DNA of 64,000 nt, taken from positions 62,001 to 126,000 of the forward strand of contig NZ_FNEX01000006.1 in assembly GCF_900100435.1 (NCBI RefSeq), written 5' to 3'. Below the pieces are notes generated by a model, which did not search any database, was not told the origin of the DNA, and worked only from the letters and a program-made list of their open reading frames with translations. A program made the translations under genes and the position numbers. Below, in pieces: positions 44,484 through 52,083 of the stretch (its first letter is position 1; every line of letters begins with the position of its first letter). This DNA comes from Pedobacter sp. ok626 (GTDB lineage Bacteria; Bacteroidota; Bacteroidia; Sphingobacteriales; Sphingobacteriaceae).

Positions 44484-45143
44484 ATGAAAAAGTTATTTTC
44501 CTTAATCGCTATGTTGGGTTTATGTGTAAACTTAAGCATGGCGCAAACAGCTGCAGTATCTACAGCTCAACAGCAGACAGCTAAAACCAAAGCTGCCGCT
44601 AAAAAAGAAGCTGCGAAGGCTAAAGCTGATGCTAAAAAAGAGGCGGCAAAAGCTAAAGAATCCGCAAAATCTACTGCTGCAAAACCAGCGGCCACTGGTG
44701 TAAAGCTTAAAAAAGACGGTACACCAGACATGCGCTCTGCAGGGGCTAAAGCTGCAGCAGCAAAAGAAGCAGCAGCAACCACCGCTAAAAAAACTACAGC
44801 TGCAACCAAGAAAGCTGCCGCTGAAGGCGCTGCCGCAGCAACAGTACCTGGAATGAAAAAAGATGGTACACCTGATAAGCGCTTTAAATCAAATGCAGCA
44901 ACAGCCACAACAACAGCCGCAGCACCTGCAACTACTGCTGCTACAAAAGCTGCTACAAAAGCAACAACTACTGCGAAAAAAGTAACAACTACTGCAAGTT
45001 CAACTGCTAAGGAATATGTGCCTACTGTTGACAGAAGCCTAAAAGGCCCGAACGGCGAGGAGATATTAACTGGTCCTCGTGGCGGAAAATACTATATTAA
45101 TAAAAATGGTAACAAAACCTATGTGAAAAGAGAAGCTCAATGA
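44484..45143 (+). CDS. Exported Ala/Lys/Thr-rich protein with PBCV-type basic adaptor motifs
   Basis: A 219-residue low-complexity protein. ATG at 44484 begins a clean signal peptide (LFSLIAMLGLCVNLSMA). The middle is dominated by Ala, Lys and Thr. Two short motifs recur: LKKDGTPDMRSAGAK and MKKDGTPDKRFKSN, which match the basic adaptor motif first described in chlorella virus PBCV-1 proteins. The C-terminus LTGPRGGKYYINKNGNKTYV is a compact motif shared with many bacterial and viral basic proteins. Function unknown; the basic repeats suggest binding of nucleic acid or acidic polymer outside the cytoplasm. Confidence 0.7.
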   Translation: MKKLFSLIAMLGLCVNLSMAQTAAVSTAQQQTAKTKAAAKKEAAKAKADAKKEAAKAKESAKSTAAKPAATGVKLKKDGTPDMRSAGAKAAAAKEAAATTAKKTTAATKKAAAEGAAAATVPGMKKDGTPDKRFKSNAATATTTAAAPATTAATKAATKATTTAKKVTTTASSTAKEYVPTVDRSLKGPNGEEILTGPRGGKYYINKNGNKTYVKREAQ

Positions 45144-45164
45144 TTTCTTTTTTAATATGAAACA

Positions 45165-45200
45165 ACAAAGGCTGGATTTTTCCGGCCTTTTGTCGTATTT
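45165..45200 (+). terminator. Terminator after the Ala/Lys-rich gene
   Basis: CAAAGGCTGG and CCGGCCTTTTG pair across a short AT loop, with one G-U pair, followed by a T-rich run. Confidence 0.8.
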
Positions 45201-45220
45201 TGGGCTTTATACTTTTATTT

Positions 45221-45622
45221 ATGGCAAACAATCAGATTACAGCGATAACAGAATTAGATAGATCTCATTACAAAACAAAAGTGTATTCTGGTGGACATTT
45301 TATTTATTCCGATGAGCCAGAAGAAGCTGGCGGTACAGACGAAGGGATGGCTCCTGGGGCATTATTACTAGCTAGTCTAGGTAGTTGCACGGCTATCACC
45401 ATTAGGATGTACGCAGATCGAAAAAACTATAACCTGGATGCGATTAAAATAAAACTCGCTATTTGTAAAGAAGAAGAAATGAGTTCGGAAACCAGAATAA
45501 CAAGGAAGATTGAGTTTTCTGGTGATTTAACTGAGGAGGAACGTCAACGTTTATTGGTGATCGCGGATAAGTGTCCGATTCATAAAATACTAAGTAATCC
45601 TATAAAAATTGAAACAAGCTAA
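45221..45622 (+). CDS. OsmC-family protein
   Basis: A 133-residue OsmC/Ohr-fold protein from ATG at 45221. The motif GMAPGALLLASLGSCTAITI carries the first conserved cysteine, and ADKCPIHKILSNPIKIET carries the second. The pair is the thiol peroxidase centre that reduces organic hydroperoxides. It resembles the YhfA/OsmC-like subgroup more than Ohr. Monocistronic. Confidence 0.88.
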   Translation: MANNQITAITELDRSHYKTKVYSGGHFIYSDEPEEAGGTDEGMAPGALLLASLGSCTAITIRMYADRKNYNLDAIKIKLAICKEEEMSSETRITRKIEFSGDLTEEERQRLLVIADKCPIHKILSNPIKIETS

Positions 45623-45684
45623 GCTTGTTTTAAACGATCATATACAATTTAGTACTATAAATTCAGTAATTAGTACAATTAAGC

Positions 45685-46050
45685 TCAGGTAGCTAATTGA
45701 GCTTTGACCTTACTTAACAGGTTTTCTATATCGAACGGTTTGGAAAGGAAGTCATTTGGGGAACCTGGTAGTTTTAACAGACTTTGCAAATTGTGGCTTG
45801 CAGATATCATCACGATAGGTATGTATTTAAAGATGGCGTGAGATTTTATTGATTTGCAAATTTCTCTGCCATCCATTCCCCCTAGCATAACGTCCAATAA
45901 GATCAGATCGGGCCTAAGTGATGAGATTACATTTAATACATTTTTTCCATTTGTCAGGGTGGAAACTTCATAACCTTCATCTTCTAATATGATCTTGATG
46001 ACCTCAACGATCTCTGTATCATCATCAACTGCTAATATTTTTTTAGACAT
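45685..46050 (-). CDS. Stand-alone response-regulator receiver protein
   Basis: A single REC domain of 121 residues with no output domain. It has the acidic pocket at residues 9-11 (VDDD), the phospho-acceptor Asp53 (LILLDVMLGGMDG), Ser83 (MISAS) and Lys104 (FLSKPFD). Likely a phospho-relay or CheY-like partner for a hybrid kinase elsewhere. It is divergent from the exonuclease-GIY-YIG gene, and no kinase is nearby. Confidence 0.92.
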   Translation of the reverse strand: MSKKILAVDDDTEIVEVIKIILEDEGYEVSTLTNGKNVLNVISSLRPDLILLDVMLGGMDGREICKSIKSHAIFKYIPIVMISASHNLQSLLKLPGSPNDFLSKPFDIENLLSKVKAQLAT

Positions 46051-46149
46051 TCCCGTATATCATTTGTTATATAACCCTATACTATTTGTATGCCATATAT
46101 GGAAATCGAGAAATAAAAACTAATGACAAATAGAATATTTAGGATTTGA

Positions 46150-46168
46150 ATGCTAAAATTATTAGCAT
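46150..46168. promoter_or_regulatory. Palindrome in the exonuclease-GIY-YIG promoter
   Basis: ATGCTAA-AATTA-TTAGCAT is a perfect 7-bp inverted repeat. It lies between a TTTG (about 46145-46148) and a near -7 box CATATTTG, so a bound repressor would block transcription of the gene starting at 46202. Confidence 0.5.
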
Positions 46169-46201
46169 ATTTGCATTGTTAATCGTTAAAAGCAAAGTTT
46201 A

Positions 46202-47572
46202 ATGTTATATGCTGTTGTAGATATTGAGACTACTGGTGGATTTGCATCGGGAAATGGAATTACGGAGATCTCTATTTTGGTGCATGATGGTCAGGAGGTT
46301 ATTGGTGTTTTTGAAACATTGATCAATCCTGAATTAGATATCCCGCCATATATAGAGTCGCTTACCGGAATTAGCAACGAAATGGTGATGACAGCCCCAG
46401 TATTTAACGAGGTAGCTGCTCAGATCTATGAATTGTTGCATGATAAGATATTTGTAGCGCATAATGTGAATTTTGATTTTTCTTTTATCAGACACCAACT
46501 GATGCAGAGTGGTTATGAATTGAATTGCAAGAAGCTATGCACAGTTCGATTAAGTAGAAAAATATTACCCGGACATAGTTCATATAGTCTTGGTAAACTT
46601 TGTGCGGCTTTGAATATTTCTGTGAGCAATAGACACCGTGCCGGGGGCGATGCAGCAGCTACCGCGATATTGTTAACAAGGTTGATTGCTGAGGATGCTG
46701 AAAATATCATTGCGCAAACACTTCATAAGTTCTCGAGAGAACAAGCGCTACCGCCTAATTTGCCGAAAAGCCAGGTAGACCGTTTACCTTCAGTACCTGG
46801 GGTTTATTACTTTAAAGACCAGAAAGGGAAGGTGATCTACATTGGTAAAGCCAAGAACATTAAAAAGCGGGTTTGTACTCATTTTACGGGGAATAATATC
46901 AGCAAACAGCGTCAGGATTTTCTTCAGCACATTTATAGCATAGATTTTGAGGTCTGCGGAACAGAATTGATGGCCTTTATTTTGGAAGCCACCGAGATTA
47001 AGCGTTTGTGGCCCGAAAATAACCGTGCATTAAAGCGTCATGAGCAGAAATATGGATTGTATCTTTTTGAAGATCAAAAGGGCTATATGCGACTCATGGT
47101 GGATAAGTACAAAAAGCAGGCTGCTGCATTGTATAGTTTCAATACGCAATTGGAGGGATATGATTTGCTGAGGCTTTTGATCAAAGAGCATCTGCTTTGC
47201 GAGAAGCTGTGTTTTATCCAGAAGAATCGTATTGCCTGTACCCACCATGAAGAAGGGAAATGTAGTGGAGCTTGTGTAGGTAAAGAGTCGGCGGCCGCAT
47301 ACAATGTAAGGGTAAAGTATGCGATTGAATATTTAAAAACGATACTTCCGACCTTTGCAGTGATGGGTGAGGGGCGAAATGAGGATGAAAAAAGCTGTCT
47401 TTTAGTGGAACAGGGAAAATTTTATGGTATGGGGTATATTTCTCCGCATACTGATGTTGATGGGGCCGAAATGCTGAAGTCGGTGTTACAACCTTATCCA
47501 TCTGATGATTATATTTTAAATTTGATTATTAACCATGTTCAGCAATTCCCACAAAGAAAGGTAGTTATCTAA
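46202..47572 (+). CDS. DnaQ-like exonuclease fused to GIY-YIG nuclease (UvrC/Cho-like)
   Basis: A 456-residue repair nuclease. The N-terminal DEDDh exonuclease domain (1-165) has VVDIETTGG, FVAHNVNFDFSFI and HRAGGDAAATAIL. A GIY-YIG domain follows (about 198-275, GVYYFKDQKGKVIYIGKAKN). The C-terminal part has a Cys-containing stretch (CEKLCFIQKNRIACTHHEEG, then CSGACVG) as in Cho/UvrC relatives. The fusion couples 3'-5' exonuclease and nick activity. A palindrome in its promoter suggests repressor control. Confidence 0.9.
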   Translation: MLYAVVDIETTGGFASGNGITEISILVHDGQEVIGVFETLINPELDIPPYIESLTGISNEMVMTAPVFNEVAAQIYELLHDKIFVAHNVNFDFSFIRHQLMQSGYELNCKKLCTVRLSRKILPGHSSYSLGKLCAALNISVSNRHRAGGDAAATAILLTRLIAEDAENIIAQTLHKFSREQALPPNLPKSQVDRLPSVPGVYYFKDQKGKVIYIGKAKNIKKRVCTHFTGNNISKQRQDFLQHIYSIDFEVCGTELMAFILEATEIKRLWPENNRALKRHEQKYGLYLFEDQKGYMRLMVDKYKKQAAALYSFNTQLEGYDLLRLLIKEHLLCEKLCFIQKNRIACTHHEEGKCSGACVGKESAAAYNVRVKYAIEYLKTILPTFAVMGEGRNEDEKSCLLVEQGKFYGMGYISPHTDVDGAEMLKSVLQPYPSDDYILNLIINHVQQFPQRKVVI

Positions 47573-47607
47573 AAGGTGCATTTATTCTAATAAAAATCGC
47601 AAATAGA

Positions 47608-47639
47608 TTTTGGTGTTTACATCCAAAATCCTATCTTTG
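47608..47639 (+). promoter_or_regulatory. Consensus Bacteroidota promoter of tRNA-Arg
   Basis: TTTTG (47608-47612), exactly 19 bases, then TATCTTTG (47632-47639): a full match to TTTG-N19-TAnnTTTG, ending 19 bases before the mature tRNA. Confidence 0.85.
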
Positions 47640-47658
47640 CGTTCCCTAACAGGGAGAT

Positions 47659-47732
47659 GCCTTGGTAGCTCAGTTGGATAGAGCAACGGTTTTCTAAACC
47701 GTGGGTCAGGGGTTCGAATCCCTTCCAGGGTA
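47659..47732 (+). tRNA. tRNA-Arg (anticodon TCT)
   Basis: A 74-base cloverleaf: acceptor GCCTTGG/CCAGGGT (with two G-U pairs), D-arm GCTC/GAGC, anticodon stem ACGGT/ACCGT with loop TTTCTAA (anticodon TCT reading AGA/AGG), variable GGGTC, T-arm AGGGG-TTCGAAT-CCCTT, discriminator A. CCA is not encoded. A consensus promoter precedes it and a hairpin follows directly. Confidence 0.95.
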
Positions 47733-47771
47733 CACATTTTAACACTGTGTTAGTATAGTGTTAAAACTTTT
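47731..47771 (+). repeat. 41-bp direct repeat, copy 1 (overlaps tRNA end, contains terminator hairpin)
   Basis: Begins with the last two bases of the tRNA. The stem TTTTAACACT/AGTGTTAAAA (10 bp, 10-base loop) is followed by CTTTT, so it can end the tRNA transcript. It matches the copy at 48572-48612 at 39 of 41 positions. Confidence 0.9.
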
Positions 47772-47786
47772 AAGGAAAAGTTACTA

Positions 47787-47825
47787 TAAGGGCTGCAGAT
47801 TAAATATTTGCAGCCCTTATTTTAT
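47787..47825 (+). terminator. Second hairpin downstream of tRNA-Arg
   Basis: AAGGGCTGCA and TGCAGCCCTT pair over an 11-base AT-rich loop and are followed by ATTTTATATT. A related but degenerate AAAAGGGCTGTAGCC lies after repeat copy 2, so the duplicated block may extend beyond 41 bp. Confidence 0.75.
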
Positions 47826-47907
47826 ATTGTAGATTACCTGCTGACTCTTTCCTTGTTATTGATATGCGTTTTATGTAAATTTGAGATAGTTTTAAGGTCA
47901 ATATTTA

Positions 47908-48072
47908 ATGGACAAAAGAAATCAAACATTTGATCAGGCTGAATTGGAACTTTTAAAAGAGGGGCTAAAACGCAGCTATAAAGAACGTTTTGAAATGGCT
48001 ACTCGTTTGTATAAAATACAACAGACCATGAGTAAGGCTTCTATATCCCATAAACCATTTATAAGCAAATAA
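47908..48072 (+). CDS. Small helical protein, putative partner of the nucleotidyltransferase
   Basis: A 54-residue frame from ATG at 47908 to TAA at 48070-48072: MDKRNQTFDQAELELLKEGL at the start, then KRSYKERFEMATRLYKIQQT and a basic tail ending KPFISK. It is helical and charged. Its stop lies 3 bp before the GTG start of the nucleotidyltransferase, so the two are surely cotranscribed. Small upstream partners of nucleotidyltransferases are often antitoxins; here that is inference. No family name is offered. Confidence 0.65.
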   Translation: MDKRNQTFDQAELELLKEGLKRSYKERFEMATRLYKIQQTMSKASISHKPFISK

Positions 48073-48075
48073 TTT

Positions 48076-48555
48076 GTGGATGTCTTTGATGAAAGTATAT
48101 TAGATTTTTGGAAAGCACTTCAGGAATATAAGGTTCAGTATATCATGGTTGGCGGTTATGCTACCAATTTGCATGGTTACCAACGTTTCACCGGTGATAT
48201 TGATATATGGTTAAAAGATACCTTAGAAAATAGGCAGCAATTACGTAAAGCTTTTATAAAATGTGATATGGGGGATTATCCAATGATCGACTATATGCAG
48301 TTTGTACCCGGCTGGACCGACTTTCACCTTAACAATGGTCTCCGTTTAGATATACTTATTGAAATGAAGGGACTTGAGGGGTACACTTTTGATGAATGTT
48401 TAGAAATGGCCTCTATTGCAGATATTGATAATGTGAACGTTCCTTTTTTGCATATTAATCAATTAATTGAAAATAAGAAGATTGTTAATCGCCCGAAAGA
48501 TCAGATTGACGTAGCAGCACTAGAGCAGATCCGAAAGTTGCGAGATAATTTTTAG
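48076..48555 (+). CDS. Nucleotidyltransferase-fold protein (MNT/AbiEii-like)
   Basis: A 159-residue protein with the pol-beta nucleotidyltransferase signature: YIMVGGYATNLHGYQRFTGD, then DIDIW carrying the paired Asp residues, and RLDILIEM with the third. The rest is helical and ends KDQIDVAALEQIRKL. The start is GTG at 48076. Enzymes of this group add nucleotides to tRNA or protein, and several are toxins or their neutralisers. It lies downstream of a 54-residue frame, and both are bracketed by the 41-bp repeats next to tRNA-Arg. Confidence 0.85.
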   Translation: MDVFDESILDFWKALQEYKVQYIMVGGYATNLHGYQRFTGDIDIWLKDTLENRQQLRKAFIKCDMGDYPMIDYMQFVPGWTDFHLNNGLRLDILIEMKGLEGYTFDECLEMASIADIDNVNVPFLHINQLIENKKIVNRPKDQIDVAALEQIRKLRDNF

Positions 48556-48571
48556 TTCGATACATTTAAGT

Positions 48572-48612
48572 TACACACTTTAACACTGTGCTAGTATAGT
48601 GTTAAAACTTTT
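48572..48612 (+). repeat. 41-bp direct repeat, copy 2 (contains terminator hairpin)
   Basis: Second copy of the element that abuts tRNA-Arg, 841 bp downstream, differing at 2 of 41 bases. Its 8- to 10-bp stem and CTTTT tail can end the nucleotidyltransferase transcript. Confidence 0.9.
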
Positions 48613-48741
48613 CAGAAATTTATCAAAAGGGCTGTAGCCTTTTAGTTTACGAATCCTTTTTGTTGCAAAACTTTCGGAAGCCTTTGAGGGGCAAATAGGA
48701 AACATAACTACTTAAGATTAGATAATTAATATCTTTATAAG

Positions 48742-48966
48742 ATGGAAGTATATTTATTGTGGCACACTCATATTGATGAAAGACTTGATGGTGGTGAAGA
48801 TGTGAAGCTGATTGGAGTTTATAGCTCAATTGATGAAGCTAACTCTGCTATGGAACGGAAACGGATCTTTGAGGGGTTCAAGGATCATAAAGATGGATTC
48901 GAAGTTTCTACTTATACATTAGATAGTGATAGCTGGACTGAGGGATTCGTCACTCAGTTCTCCTAA
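48742..48966 (+). CDS. DUF7336-type small protein
   Basis: A 74-residue soluble protein reading VYLLWHTHIDERLDGGEDVK then LIGVYSSIDEANSAMERKR and ending DSDSWTEGFVTQFS. This is the pattern of the DUF7336 family of short proteins found in accessory regions next to toxin-immunity genes. No catalytic residues evident. It opens a run of three small plus-strand genes (17 bp to the next). Confidence 0.65.
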   Translation: MEVYLLWHTHIDERLDGGEDVKLIGVYSSIDEANSAMERKRIFEGFKDHKDGFEVSTYTLDSDSWTEGFVTQFS

Positions 48967-48982
48967 ATAAATCTTGTTTAGC

Positions 48983-49621
48983 ATGACAATTGATAATAAA
49001 CTTAAAATCTTATTTGGAACTGCATCAGTCTTACTTCTGTGTACCTTGATCATAAAGCTGAATTATGTTCCTGGAGGAATGATTTTATCTGGACTTTTTT
49101 TAGGAGGAATGATGCTTGTAGGAATTTTAATGGGATGTGTGGTATTGGCAAGTATCTTGAAATTAATATTTAAATTCACCTCTTTCCTGACTCTATATTC
49201 GATTGCAACAACGATTTCCCTTTTGATTTTTCATTATCAATTGTACTCACCGACTTTGAAAATAATTGTTCAAAATGATTATGTAGGCGAAATTAATTTA
49301 GTCCGCTCCAATGTTGAACAAAATATTTTAATGATAGATAGTAATGGAGTTGGTTACTTAAATGAGTGGACATTTAAAAAAACATATACCAAACCAATTG
49401 TTGAACAGGTAAACGGAAAAAGGCTTGATACAGAGCTTGTAGGGTATAATCCCTCAGCTTTCTGGGCGCGCGTAAAGAGTTGTTGTCTTCATGGACGTAA
49501 TATCGAAAGTATGAGTTTTAAAATATTACCAGAAAATAGCTTAGTGGGTGAAGGTTATGATACTAAAGTTTTAATAGAGTTGGTTGATGAAAAGCTTGTT
49601 ATCTTTTCTAATTCAAATTAA
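48983..49621 (+). CDS. Hypothetical membrane protein
   Basis: A 212-residue protein from ATG at 48983. Three close hydrophobic segments (about 8-90, including ILFGTASVLLLCTLIIKL and MILSGLFLGGMMLVGILMG) are followed by a soluble domain with INLVRSNVEQNILMIDSNGV and AFWARVKSCCLHGRNIESMS. The conserved-looking Cys-Cys and the GVGYLNEWTF segment do not match a family I know. Confidence 0.65.
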   Translation: MTIDNKLKILFGTASVLLLCTLIIKLNYVPGGMILSGLFLGGMMLVGILMGCVVLASILKLIFKFTSFLTLYSIATTISLLIFHYQLYSPTLKIIVQNDYVGEINLVRSNVEQNILMIDSNGVGYLNEWTFKKTYTKPIVEQVNGKRLDTELVGYNPSAFWARVKSCCLHGRNIESMSFKILPENSLVGEGYDTKVLIELVDEKLVIFSNSN

Positions 49622-49683
49622 TGGCGGTTGTCTTTTAATAAAACCATAATAACTATATTCAAAATATATTTGGCATCCTTTAC

Positions 49684-50061
49684 ATGAACTATTTACTCGC
49701 TTTATATTCTTTAACATCTGGACTTTTTGTGATTATTTTAATTAGTACATATGGTGCTATTCTTTCACGAAAGCTAAGTTTTAATTATGCTAATTTAGGC
49801 GTGTTATCCGGAATCCTATATTGTGTACTTGGTTTTGTTATATCACAAAAGGCTGATTTAGCAACCGCTTTAATAATTAATGGATTATTGGGATTTGTTG
49901 ATAGTACTTTAGGATTTTTGTTGTCTATACATTTTAAAGCAAATAATGGTTATAGCAAAGAACAAAGCTTAAAAATGATAAGTGTTAAGACTTCTATAGG
50001 AATGATATTGTTTGCGATGATTTTATCTTCGATCGGCTACGGGTTGACATATCTTTTTTAA
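49684..50061 (+). CDS. Hypothetical four-helix membrane protein
   Basis: A 125-residue integral membrane protein with four hydrophobic helices (start to LFVIILISTYGAIL; LGVLSGILYCVLGFVI; IINGLLGFVDSTLGFLLSIH; IGMILFAMILSSIGYGL). No charged catalytic motifs. It lies 62 bp after the preceding membrane-protein gene. No family recognised. Confidence 0.6.
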   Translation: MNYLLALYSLTSGLFVIILISTYGAILSRKLSFNYANLGVLSGILYCVLGFVISQKADLATALIINGLLGFVDSTLGFLLSIHFKANNGYSKEQSLKMISVKTSIGMILFAMILSSIGYGLTYLF

Positions 50062-50228
50062 TTAATGGATATTCTTTACGTCGCATGGAAAAATTTACAT
50101 GCGATCACAAAATTCGTATGAGATATCTTTTCCATTACGAATTCGCTTGAAACTGATGAATATTAGCGATTTTTTTCATGTCATTTATAAAAGAATTCGT
50201 AAGATAAATGCCTAAGAGTACTGCAAAG

Positions 50229-50262
50229 AGCTTCTAGTGAAAACTAGGAGCTTTTTTTATTT
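50229..50262 (+). terminator. Terminator after the small membrane-protein genes
   Basis: AGCTTCTAGT-GAAA-ACTAGGAGCT (10 bp with one G-U pair and a GAAA tetraloop) followed by T7. Confidence 0.9.
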
Positions 50263-50336
50263 TAGCCTAAGTCAATTTTATTTTTTTGCATCCAATTTGC
50301 TGGCGATTTTGCCACACGACTTTGAGCGAGAATTAG

Positions 50337-50921
50337 TCATTGTCTTGTGATTTCCTTTTTTTTATTATAATCATCTAGATCTTTCTCTAATACACCTGTG
50401 GGGCTGAAGTAGATTGCTATTTTCTTTTTTGAAAGCTCCCATTCTGGCACAAAAAGCACTTCTATGTTGTAATTTTGATTGGTTTCCCAAACAGTCAATT
50501 TATGTCCTGTCTTGTTATCCTTTGATTGTTCTCTAGGTTTACCTTTTTCATTTGTAAAATAATTAACAATTTTATTGTACATCTCTGATGTCGCTTCCTT
50601 TGAATCGTAACTTATATCTTCTCCAATAAATATCCTAAGTTCGTCTAATCTGTCACTTAAAAAGATTGGTTCTAATGTTCCTTGAAGATGAGTGTCCGCT
50701 ATTTCAGTTAAGAAGTTTTTTCTGTCTGCATCGTCGAAATGTGTCTTTGTAAATTGCTCTTTTAAAATCCCCCTCTTAACATATTCCCTAACTAGATGAT
50801 TATAATCGTAATCATTCATTCCAAGCTTGAAGTCTAGATAGCAGTCATTTTCAAAGTTTAACCCCTTACATCCAGAAATTATTATGCAAAATAATAATCC
50901 AATAAAAATGATCCTTTTCAT
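50337..50921 (-). CDS. Hypothetical lipoprotein
   Basis: A 194-residue protein with a lipoprotein signal (MKRIIFIGLLFCIIISGC, lipobox Cys at 18). The mature part is polar, with a mixed helix/strand pattern (YDYNHLVREYVKRGILKEQF, TVWETNQNYNIEVLFVPEWE). No domain recognised. It is the left-most of a run of minus-strand genes that are mostly immunity-protein homologues, so an exported immunity role is possible. Confidence 0.65.
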   Translation of the reverse strand: MKRIIFIGLLFCIIISGCKGLNFENDCYLDFKLGMNDYDYNHLVREYVKRGILKEQFTKTHFDDADRKNFLTEIADTHLQGTLEPIFLSDRLDELRIFIGEDISYDSKEATSEMYNKIVNYFTNEKGKPREQSKDNKTGHKLTVWETNQNYNIEVLFVPEWELSKKKIAIYFSPTGVLEKDLDDYNKKKEITRQ

Positions 50922-51081
50922 TAGTGTTTTTTTTATCTTAATATTTAAGATGGTTAAAAGATAATTTGATTACTCGTCATATCGTTTTCTATTTAACCTC
51001 TTGGTCGATATAGATGGATAATCGTTCTCCGTAAAGCTTATCAGCCCAGTCTTTTCGACACCAGGATTCAGTAAATCACCT

Positions 51082-51543
51082 TCAATGAAGCTTTATTGCA
51101 TATTTTACATTTCCCTCGGGGATATATTTTCCCTCAATATACCATGTTAATAAATCCCTAAAAGTCATGTCTGAAACTTGTCTTGCAGGTTGATAGAAAG
51201 CTGGCTTAGGAATATGAACCATATTCAAGGTTAACAATTCTATTGTTTTTAGAGGGAGCCACACTGATACAACTAGTAGATTATAAAGCGCGGCTGATGA
51301 ATCATACAATTCGGTTTCAGAATGAAAATGTTTATCATATTCAAAATCAGAATATTCTAATTCAAACTTGTCGATAAATTTAGTTAGCATAAAATAGTTA
51401 TCATCTCCAGTTAATCCTAAGTCACTTACAATTTTAGTTTTGAGTGATCCTAGATCATCAGCTGATTCGTTTTCAATAAAACTTTTTACAGTAATGTAAG
51501 CATGTCTTAGTTTCGAAAATTCTATTTGCTTTATTTCTTCCAT
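51082..51543 (-). CDS. DUF1493-like protein
   Basis: A 153-residue soluble protein with VKSFIENESADDLGSLKTKI, then LGLTGDDNYFMLTKFIDKFE, and YSDFEYDKHFHSE, then LLTWYIEGKYI near the C-terminus. This is the pattern of DUF1493, a family of small acidic proteins frequently found among polymorphic-toxin immunity genes. Stand-alone on the minus strand, no toxin adjacent. Confidence 0.6.
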   Translation of the reverse strand: MEEIKQIEFSKLRHAYITVKSFIENESADDLGSLKTKIVSDLGLTGDDNYFMLTKFIDKFELEYSDFEYDKHFHSETELYDSSAALYNLLVVSVWLPLKTIELLTLNMVHIPKPAFYQPARQVSDMTFRDLLTWYIEGKYIPEGNVKYAIKLH

Positions 51544-51717
51544 TAAATTCTACCAATAAGTGAATTCATTTGAAATTAGGCAAATAATTTAAGAGTAGTA
51601 CCAAATCAGGATTTTTTTTGATTTTAGCCAACCTTCTAAATATCGATAGTCCAGAATTCTGTTAATTCAATCCTTGTTAAAGTAAGTGTTTAAGGCATAA
51701 ACTCATGTATACATTCT

Positions 51718-51783
51718 TTACATGATTAAGTTGTCATGTGAAGAAAATAGGATTATTTTTACATGATGGATGTTTCATGTGAA
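51718..51783. repeat. Two near-identical inverted repeats in tandem
   Basis: TTTACATGA-N7-TCATGTGAA occurs at 51718-51742 and again at 51758-51783. Each is a 9-bp imperfect palindrome (one G-T pair). They lie in a 267-bp gene-free gap between the DUF1493 and GAD-like genes. Paired operators or stem-loops are possible. Confidence 0.6.
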
Positions 51784-51810
51784 AAAACTTTGTATGAAAA
51801 AGCTTGCTAA

Positions 51811-52083
51811 TCAGAAGAATGATGTACCGTTTAATGAATCATGGTAGGGTTCATCGAAACAGGACTGAAAATCTAAAGGATTGACCAGTTTTAAATAGCC
51901 ATCCACATAGGTTCCAAAACCGTATGCTTCCCGGAAGTCGATAGGTTGATCGGGCAACTTGCCCTCAAATCGGCCCAATAATTCTTTGTCTGGTTTCTGT
52001 GCTATGGTGTACTCAGGGTACTTTTTAAAAAATATCTCAAACATATTCTTAAATAAAAACCACTCAGCAGGTGGCGTAAACAT
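51811..52083 (-). pseudogene. GAD-like domain fragment, truncated
   Basis: A 90-residue frame that matches only the N-terminal GAD-like region of longer immunity-type proteins: LLGRFEGKLPDQPIDFREAY, then GFGTYVDGYLKLVNPLDFQS. The family is normally about 200 residues with a DUF1851 C-terminal part; here it ends abruptly after DEPYHDSLNGTSFF. It starts directly at the stop of the YezG-type gene (TAG-ATG), so the operon arrangement is intact. I interpret it as a truncated immunity gene. Confidence 0.6.

Noticed and set aside
44567..44908. 113-codon minus-strand Ala-rich frame
   Set aside because: It is the reverse of the Ala/Lys low-complexity gene, which has a signal peptide and family motifs.
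46093..46102. CCATATATGG palindrome upstream of the receiver gene
   Set aside because: Ten bases in A/T-rich DNA can arise by chance; no second copy seen.
47731..48612. CRISPR array
   Set aside because: Only two repeat copies, 841 bp apart, containing genes between them; no regular spacers anywhere in the window and no cas genes.
50082..50103. CGCATG/CATGCG hairpin
   Set aside because: Short stem, no T-run and no positional logic; the strong terminator at 50229 is the likely end of transcription.
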